A stretch of DNA of 64,000 nucleotides from Paenibacillus bouchesdurhonensis (GTDB lineage: Bacteria; Bacillota; Bacilli; Paenibacillales; Paenibacillaceae): NCBI RefSeq assembly GCF_900155685.1, contig NZ_LT732548.1, forward strand, positions 1,694,696 to 1,758,695. Direction: 5' to 3'. Numbering within the stretch: the first letter of the stretch is position 1; each line of letters begins with the position of its first letter. The position numbers and the translations under genes are program-made. Below the pieces are notes generated by a model. That model was not told the DNA's origin, searched no databases, and worked only from the letters and a program-made list of their open reading frames with translations. Shown piece by piece: positions 58,915 to 64,000 of the stretch.

Positions 58915-60108
58915 TTGACTATGAAAAAAAGAGTTGCAGCACAGAAAGACAGACAGATGTTGATCCTGCGTGGCATGAACTTCTGGCAGTACGCCATTCT
59001 AGCTGTGTTGGCGCCATTTTTGCCATTGTATTTTGCGAATTTAGGATATTCTTCTTCACAAATCGGGTTTCTCATGATGATTGGTCCGTTTGTCGCTAGT
59101 ATGATCCAACCGTTCTGGGGGTACTTGAGCGATCGACTGCAGACGGTGAAGAAAATTATGTTTTGGCTATGGATATTGGCAATTATTAGCAGTATAGCTT
59201 TATTTAATTCTGGCGGCAGCTATGTATTGACGCTATGTTTCGTATTAGCGGTATACTTTTTCTATCAGCCTTCAATGCCGCTCTTGGACAGTATTTCTGT
59301 TCAATCTGCAGAGCGTAGAGGAAGCTCTTACGGTTCGCTGCGCCTATTCGGCTCCATGGGCTATACCGTGGTTTCTCTCTCGGGCGGTCTGCTGCTGGCT
59401 GCCTTGGGCGGGATTACCAAGCTGCCTTATCTGTTCTGGGCCGCATGGGTTGTGCCCCTCATTCTGCTCCTATTTCTGCGGGATGAGCCGACCGAAGGGG
59501 AGGGAATGACCCTTAAAGCTTTAAAGGAACTGTTCACCAACAAATCATTCTTATGGTTCCTGTTTCTCGTGTTCGTTATTTCGGTTCCCCATCGCATGAA
59601 TGATGTCATGCTCGGTTTGTATATGAAGGAATTAGGAGCCTCCGACGCTATGGTTGGATGGGCCTGGGCACTGGCCGCCGGCGTCGAAATCCCGGTCTTT
59701 GCTTTGCTAGGTAGATATCTAAACCGGATTCATGAATATGTGCTGATTGGCATTGTCGGCCTACTGTATACGCTGCGTTGGTTGATGTATTATGTGTCGG
59801 ACGATCCGTGGATGCTTTTGGCGCTGCAAGCAGGTGCCGCGATTACATTTGCCGTATTTTGGATTGTTTCCATGCATTATGTCGCGAGAATTCTTCCTCC
59901 GCAGCTAGGGGCTACCGGCTTCTCCTTGCTCAGCATGGTGTACCTTGGCCTAGCAGGCATGACTGGCGGTGTGATCGGCGGAAGACTGACCGACTTGTTC
60001 GGAGGAGCGAGCATGTACTTGTTTGCAACCATCGTTTCTTTTATAGGCGGCATCCTGTTTCTTGCAACTGAAGCGGTGTCCCGCCGACGCGGATTGAAAG
60101 TCCGTTAA
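58915..60108 (+). CDS. MFS transporter (LacY/MFS_1-like)
   Basis: 397 residues from a TTG at 58915, which is 8 bp after GGAGA; the ATG six bases later is 14 bp away, so TTG fits better. Twelve membrane segments in two halves, with the loop 2-3 motif G-YLSDR-QTVKK (family motif A) near residues 69-80. Resembles the MFS_1-like group that includes LacY and phenylpropionate carriers. Substrate unknown; the preceding sugar-type oxidoreductase hints at a carbohydrate. Confidence 0.88.
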   Translation: MTMKKRVAAQKDRQMLILRGMNFWQYAILAVLAPFLPLYFANLGYSSSQIGFLMMIGPFVASMIQPFWGYLSDRLQTVKKIMFWLWILAIISSIALFNSGGSYVLTLCFVLAVYFFYQPSMPLLDSISVQSAERRGSSYGSLRLFGSMGYTVVSLSGGLLLAALGGITKLPYLFWAAWVVPLILLLFLRDEPTEGEGMTLKALKELFTNKSFLWFLFLVFVISVPHRMNDVMLGLYMKELGASDAMVGWAWALAAGVEIPVFALLGRYLNRIHEYVLIGIVGLLYTLRWLMYYVSDDPWMLLALQAGAAITFAVFWIVSMHYVARILPPQLGATGFSLLSMVYLGLAGMTGGVIGGRLTDLFGGASMYLFATIVSFIGGILFLATEAVSRRRGLKVR

Positions 60109-60128
60109 TAAACTGCATAACAGGAGGA

Positions 60129-60169
60129 AAGCCGCCTATTCTGCGTATCGGAGCGCAGGTAGGCGGCTT
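60129..60169. terminator. Bidirectional terminator between MFS and acetate-transporter genes
   Basis: Perfect 10-bp arms AAGCCGCCTA and TAGGCGGCTT with a secondary inner stem (CTGCG / CGCAG). Confidence 0.85.
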
Positions 60170-60194
60170 GATTTGCTTCTTTGATATGCACCGG

Positions 60195-60818
60195 CTACGC
60201 CCGGGGTTTGAAGATGCCGAACGGGCGGCCGACCGGCAGGAATGTCCGGCCAAAGTGAACATTAAGCACGGCTGCCCCAGCGCCATAAAGCGAGAGCAGG
60301 GCAATACCCATTTCTGCGTAAGCAGCCAAAGCATGGAACACTGCCGGCGCGACTCCAAACGCATCCAAGGCAAGACCGAGAAAAAGAAGATCTATTAGAA
60401 CGAAAATAAAAAACAGTACTTTATGTGTCTCCATAGCACCGATGGTCATAAATAGGGTAAAAATTAGGTATCCAACAAATGCGAAGCCAAGCTGCTTGCC
60501 GTCAATGCCGGCAGCCAGTTCCGAACCGAATACGCCCAGCTTGATCAACCAGCTGGCACCCATGCCGAACCAGAAGAAGGCATAGGCGCCAAAGGCGGTC
60601 ATTCCAAAGGTGTTGTTATGCTTCGCATCCTGGATGCAGGCGAACAACTGAGCAAACGCGCCCAGAAATATTGCCCAAGGAAGGACGTAGCTTAAGCCGT
60701 CCGTCAGTCCCAGCTTTTGCGAGGAAGCGACCAAGGTGACGATCGCCAGTCCGAATAAGCCGATTCCGCTGGGATCAGCCGTCATGATTTTGACATGAGT
60801 AGAATTTGCAGTTTGCAT
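60195..60818 (-). CDS. GPR1/FUN34/YaaH family acetate/succinate transporter
   Basis: 207 residues from the ATG at 60818, with GGAGG about 13 bp upstream (longer than usual). Six membrane segments fill the protein. The conserved N-terminal region reads DPSGIGLFGLAI in place of the usual NPAPLGLxGF, followed by the family's AQLFACIQDAKHNNTFGMTAFGAYAFFW. SatP-type proteins take up acetate and succinate. Uptake of acetate would fit with gluconeogenic growth, but no acetate genes are adjacent. Divergent from the McrB gene. Confidence 0.9.
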   Translation of the reverse strand: MQTANSTHVKIMTADPSGIGLFGLAIVTLVASSQKLGLTDGLSYVLPWAIFLGAFAQLFACIQDAKHNNTFGMTAFGAYAFFWFGMGASWLIKLGVFGSELAAGIDGKQLGFAFVGYLIFTLFMTIGAMETHKVLFFIFVLIDLLFLGLALDAFGVAPAVFHALAAYAEMGIALLSLYGAGAAVLNVHFGRTFLPVGRPFGIFKPRA

Positions 60819-61038
60819 AGTTTCGTAAAAGCCTCCACAAGATGATATATTGCTCCATTCCTCCGATAGCGGAATGAAGACTGAAGCATTCATTATACCG
60901 GATTTGGACGGGCTCTGCAGTGATGTTTCTTTGGAGGGATTCGGAGGAGCAATGAGGCGCTGCGTCGAACTTCCTATTAATTCAAAGATTTTGATTATTT
61001 ATTCTTATAGAATTTACGTTTTTGGAAGGAGTATTTCA

Positions 61039-62958
61039 ATGGAACAAGCCAAATGGCGTAAAAAAGAATATACCAACTGGTTAAGGCGCCAGAAAAAGTC
61101 GAATGGACTGCCTTATTCAGAAAATACGATAAGTTCTTATGTCTCTGCCCTGACGACGGCCCCATCCCGGTTGGACGGAATTAAGCTAGAGACTACCAAT
61201 GTATTTGAAATTACCGATGCTAGCCTATATCGAAGCATGAGAAAAGTGATGGAGCAGGCCCAGAACTTTGATGAGGTAAATGTAAAGGCCGGCAACAAGG
61301 CATTCCAGTACAGTCTTGCGTACTACGAGGATTTTCTGAAGGAGCTGGAAAGTGGGTCAATTTCAAAGTCTTCGTCAGATCATTTGAGTTTGAACATAGA
61401 TTCGGGAGATAACGGGATGCTGGATAAAAATATTATTTTGCACGGCCCTCCTGGAACGGGGAAAACATACCATACGGTTCTTTATGCAGTTTCTATCATT
61501 GAAAATAAACCTATAGACACTATCCTCGTAGAGGCAGAGGCAGAGGCAGAGGGATATCATCACATTAAGGAGCGGTTCGAAGCATATAAGGCGAATGGCC
61601 AAATTGCCTTTACGACTTTCCACCAATCCTACGGTTATGAGGAGTTTATTGAAGGCATCAAGCCGAAGATGCTATTCGGGGAAGAAAACGGAACAGAAAT
61701 AGGAGAAGTAGGGTACGAAATTTCCCCTGGAATTTTTAAACGATTCTGCGATGTCGCTCTAAAACCGATTGTACAAGGCAGTAATCATTTCGGGATCCGT
61801 AAAGAACCAACTATTTGGAAGGTGTCGTTGGGAGGTTCTAAAGAAAACCCGATTAAGCGGGATTGCTTCAACCACAGTAGAATCCGCATCGGATGGGATT
61901 CCTATGGTGAAATTGTAAATGAAGAAACGGATTACAGCCAGCATGGAGGCAAAATGATCCTCTCCCGATTTATAAATGAGATGCGTAAAGGCGATATCGT
62001 CCTTATTTTATATGATGAAGAAACGATTGATGGGATTGGCGTAGTTACTGGAGACTATGAATGGCTGAAACAGATGGAGAGTTACAAGCGTTCTCGAAGG
62101 GTGAATTGGCTTGTCAAAGATATCCGGGAGAATATTTTGGATTTAAACGGAAATACCGTTATGACGCTAGGGTCTGTTTACCGGCTGAATCGAATTACGT
62201 TGTCGGATGTACTTTCTATTTTACAGAGGCATGAGAATGCGCAGCTTAACTCCATCCTTCAGCAAAACACTAACAATTATGTCTTCATCATAGATGAAAT
62301 TAACAGAGGCAATATTTCTAAAATATTCGGAGAGCTGATTACGCTGATCGAACCTGCTAAGCGACTTGGGATGCCGGAAGAATTGATGCTTAAGCTTCCA
62401 TATTCTCAGGAGCCTTTCGGCGTTCCAAATAACGTCTATCTGCTGGCCACGATGAATACGGCAGATCGTTCCATCGCACGGTTGGACACAGCGCTTCGCC
62501 GACGTTTTTCTTTTGTCGAGATGATGCCGGATCCAGGCTGTCTTGCTTCACTGATGGTGAATGGGGAGCTGTTGAACCTATCTAGGATGCTGGAGATGAT
62601 GAATCGTAGAATCGAGGCATTATATGATCGGGAGCATACTATTGGACATGCCTATTTTGTAGATCTGAACAGGGAACCTACGCTGGACAAGCTAGGACAT
62701 CTGTTCGAGCATACGATTATTCCGCTGCTTCAGGAGTATTTCTATGATAACTATGAGAAAATTCGTCTCGTTCTAGGCGACAATAATAAGCCGGAGAGGG
62801 AGCAGTTTATCGTCGTCCATAAAATAAATGTGAACGAACTGTTCGGCAATCTAGGCGAAGTGGATCTGGAGGACAGCATCACCTATAAAATCAACCATGC
62901 TGCATTTAGCCAAGTAGCCTCCTACCGCAAAATTTACAACTATGACGGACATGAGTAG
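61039..62958 (+). CDS. mcrB: McrB-type AAA+ GTPase of a type IV restriction system, with inserted EVE/PUA-like segment
   Basis: 639 residues from the ATG at 61039 (AAGGAG, 7-bp spacing); an in-frame ATG at 60952 with a close GGAGG would add 29 residues. Residues 5-105 resemble a SAM-like core-binding domain (KEYTNWLRRQKK..YSENTISSYVSAL). Walker A GPPGTGKT is at 136-143, Walker B FIIDEI at 416-421, and the McrB signature MNTADRS at 472-478. Between Walker A and B, residues about 252-400 are an extra domain (IWKVSLGG...RIRIGWDSYG...MRKGDIVLIL...GIGVVTG) with an EVE/PUA-like look, which could read modified bases. It hydrolyses GTP and translocates DNA for the McrC nuclease encoded next, whose start overlaps. 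Confidence 0.9.
   Translation: MEQAKWRKKEYTNWLRRQKKSNGLPYSENTISSYVSALTTAPSRLDGIKLETTNVFEITDASLYRSMRKVMEQAQNFDEVNVKAGNKAFQYSLAYYEDFLKELESGSISKSSSDHLSLNIDSGDNGMLDKNIILHGPPGTGKTYHTVLYAVSIIENKPIDTILVEAEAEAEGYHHIKERFEAYKANGQIAFTTFHQSYGYEEFIEGIKPKMLFGEENGTEIGEVGYEISPGIFKRFCDVALKPIVQGSNHFGIRKEPTIWKVSLGGSKENPIKRDCFNHSRIRIGWDSYGEIVNEETDYSQHGGKMILSRFINEMRKGDIVLILYDEETIDGIGVVTGDYEWLKQMESYKRSRRVNWLVKDIRENILDLNGNTVMTLGSVYRLNRITLSDVLSILQRHENAQLNSILQQNTNNYVFIIDEINRGNISKIFGELITLIEPAKRLGMPEELMLKLPYSQEPFGVPNNVYLLATMNTADRSIARLDTALRRRFSFVEMMPDPGCLASLMVNGELLNLSRMLEMMNRRIEALYDREHTIGHAYFVDLNREPTLDKLGHLFEHTIIPLLQEYFYDNYEKIRLVLGDNNKPEREQFIVVHKINVNELFGNLGEVDLEDSITYKINHAAFSQVASYRKIYNYDGHE
61531..61552 (+). repeat. Hexanucleotide repeat inside mcrB
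   Basis: GAGGCA repeated about 3.5 times, encoding EAEAEAE just after the Walker A helix. Changes in unit number would keep the frame. Confidence 0.6.
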
Positions 62959-64000
62959 GGCTACGAATATGGATCTAAATATTGACGCGTTCAACAAAGG
63001 TCTTGTAGGCACTTGTATTACGTTAAAAGAGTACGGCACCTTATGCAAAAATCCAGATGGAATATCACTTGGCTACCACTGTATGCCTGAGCTTGCCTTC
63101 GATCGGCTGGAGCGACTTGTATTGGAAAGTAGGGGAACTGGCGGTCTGACAGATGCCCTTGAGCTGATGACATTAGCAAGCCGAAAAGGGGTCGGCAAAA
63201 TCATTAGCGCCAAAAACTATGTTGGCGTGATCTCGATGGGCGATGGCATTCAAATTGAAATCCTGCCGAAAGTGTACGCACGCGATAAGGAGAGCTCCAT
63301 TGCACAAACCAAAGATATCTTCCTCCATATGCTGAAATCGATCCGGGACATTCCCAATAAACCATTCAATATGACGGGGCTTGGTACAGCGAACAATCAT
63401 GTGCTGGACATTTTCATCCGCATGTTCATCGAAGAGGCTGTTGCCTTGGTCAAACACGGATTAAAATCGGATTACCGGGAGCATCAGGATAATGAATCCT
63501 TCTTTAAAGGGAAGCTCCAGTTTGCCCAGCATGTGAAGCACAATGCGGCACATAAAGAACGTTTTTTTGTTGAATATGACGAATTTAGTATGAATCGAGC
63601 GGAGAATCGTCTGATCAAGGCAACGATCGAGTTATTGTTGAAGGTGTCCCGTAATATAAGTAATCAGAAAGATCTATACGTGCTGCTTGCAGCATTCGAC
63701 AATATCGATGCATCCGTTCATTTGGAGAAGGATTGGGTCAGCGTAACAATGGATCGGACAATGAAAGAGTATCAGACCATTCTAGCATGGTGCCGCTTGT
63801 TCTTGTCAGGCCAAAGCTTTACTCCGTTTAGGGGACAATCTGCCGCGTACGCTCTGTTATTTCCCATGGACAAAATATTTGAACGATACGTCGCGGGCTT
63901 GTTGAAGAAAAGGCTTGGGAATTCACCTATTCAAGTTAAGACACAGGATCGTACTCACCGTTTATTCCAAAATCCGGCTAGGTTCCAGTTAAAACCGGAT
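62951..64000 (+). CDS. mcrC: McrC nuclease subunit of a type IV restriction system, 3'-truncated by window edge
   Basis: First 350 residues of McrC. Start ATG 62951 overlaps the mcrB end by 8 bp; 62942 and 62969 are in-frame alternatives and none has a clear ribosome site, so translation is probably coupled. Typical features: the N-terminal domain with ISAKNYVGVISMGDGIQIEILPKV (about 90-113), FIRMFIEEAVALVKHGLKSDYRE, FFKGKLQF and NRAENRLIKATIELLL. The window ends at FQLKPD, where the PD of the PD-(D/E)xK nuclease motif begins, so the catalytic residues cannot be checked. Confidence 0.92.
   Translation, partial: MSRATNMDLNIDAFNKGLVGTCITLKEYGTLCKNPDGISLGYHCMPELAFDRLERLVLESRGTGGLTDALELMTLASRKGVGKIISAKNYVGVISMGDGIQIEILPKVYARDKESSIAQTKDIFLHMLKSIRDIPNKPFNMTGLGTANNHVLDIFIRMFIEEAVALVKHGLKSDYREHQDNESFFKGKLQFAQHVKHNAAHKERFFVEYDEFSMNRAENRLIKATIELLLKVSRNISNQKDLYVLLAAFDNIDASVHLEKDWVSVTMDRTMKEYQTILAWCRLFLSGQSFTPFRGQSAAYALLFPMDKIFERYVAGLLKKRLGNSPIQVKTQDRTHRLFQNPARFQLKPD

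Noticed and set aside
60952..61038. Earlier mcrB start at ATG 60952
   Set aside because: GGAGG is only 4 bp away, and the extra 29 residues resemble nothing; ATG 61039 has better spacing and begins at the conserved N-terminal domain. Mentioned as an alternative.
1..64000. CRISPR arrays, tRNA or rRNA genes, insertion sequences, riboswitches and T-boxes
   Set aside because: Looked for by eye on both strands; no regular spacer arrays, cloverleaf-like sequences, transposase motifs or T-box core were found. A covariance-model search would settle the RNA question.

Overview
The window reads like a chromosomal segment of a Paenibacillus-like soil Firmicute. The signs are strong AGGAGG-type ribosome sites, a few GTG and TTG starts, lipoprotein solute-binding proteins, cre-like catabolite operators, three YesM/YesN-type two-component pairs, Lpl-type sugar permeases and a CcpN-type gluconeogenesis repressor. 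I see no tRNA, rRNA, insertion sequence, phage or CRISPR array. The assignment to Paenibacillus rests on gene style and content, not on a database search.

Layout. Positions 1-3.5 kb (minus strand): a sugar oxidoreductase operon (Gfo/Idh/MocA, ThuA-like, second Gfo/Idh/MocA cut by the window edge) with an AraC regulator upstream. 3.8-4.5 kb: a lone type II thioesterase. 4.8-7.3 kb: a compact gluconeogenesis operon, ccpN - PPDK regulatory protein - glpX; ccpN appears to start at a non-canonical ATT or ATC codon. 7.6-9.7 kb: a secreted pectate lyase with a perfect cre match, and a radical SAM enzyme. 9.8-14.8 kb: an ABC-2 transporter operon with a secreted NEW3-domain protein, divergent from an ECF sigma / anti-sigma pair, with a duplicated 17-bp element between them.

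15.0-51.6 kb is a plant cell-wall polysaccharide region built from three similar blocks. Each has a YesM-like kinase, a YesN-like regulator and a binding-protein-dependent importer without its own ATPase, next to glycoside hydrolases. Block 1 (15.0-29.2 kb): importer, AraC regulator, GH42 and GH35 beta-galactosidases and a galactokinase-family protein, pointing to galactan or galactosides. Block 2 (29.5-37.5 kb): secreted GH43 endo-arabinanase, a truncated second GH43 and an importer, pointing to arabinan. Block 3 (37.8-51.6 kb): AraC regulator, GH52 beta-xylosidase, importer, GH43 beta-xylosidase-like enzyme and an unassigned alpha/alpha-barrel hydrolase, pointing to xylan or arabinoxylan. 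With the pectate lyase, the set fits growth on pectin side chains and hemicellulose.

51.7-60.8 kb is mixed: an SDR-type epimerase, a BASS-family transporter, a secreted class A-like PAP2 phosphatase with an autotransporter-type beta-strand repeat, a serine hydrolase, a Gfo/Idh/MocA oxidoreductase with an MFS transporter, and a GPR1/FUN34/YaaH-type acetate transporter. 61.0 kb to the end is a McrBC type IV restriction locus whose McrB carries an inserted EVE/PUA-like segment; McrC is cut by the window edge just as its nuclease domain begins.

The most distinctive observations are the ATT/ATC start and CcpN-like operators of ccpN, a promoter-operator-ribosome site with no gene behind it near 37.6 kb, the duplicated element in the sigma/ABC intergenic region, the domain inserted into McrB, and the beta-strand repeat on a Gram-positive phosphatase.
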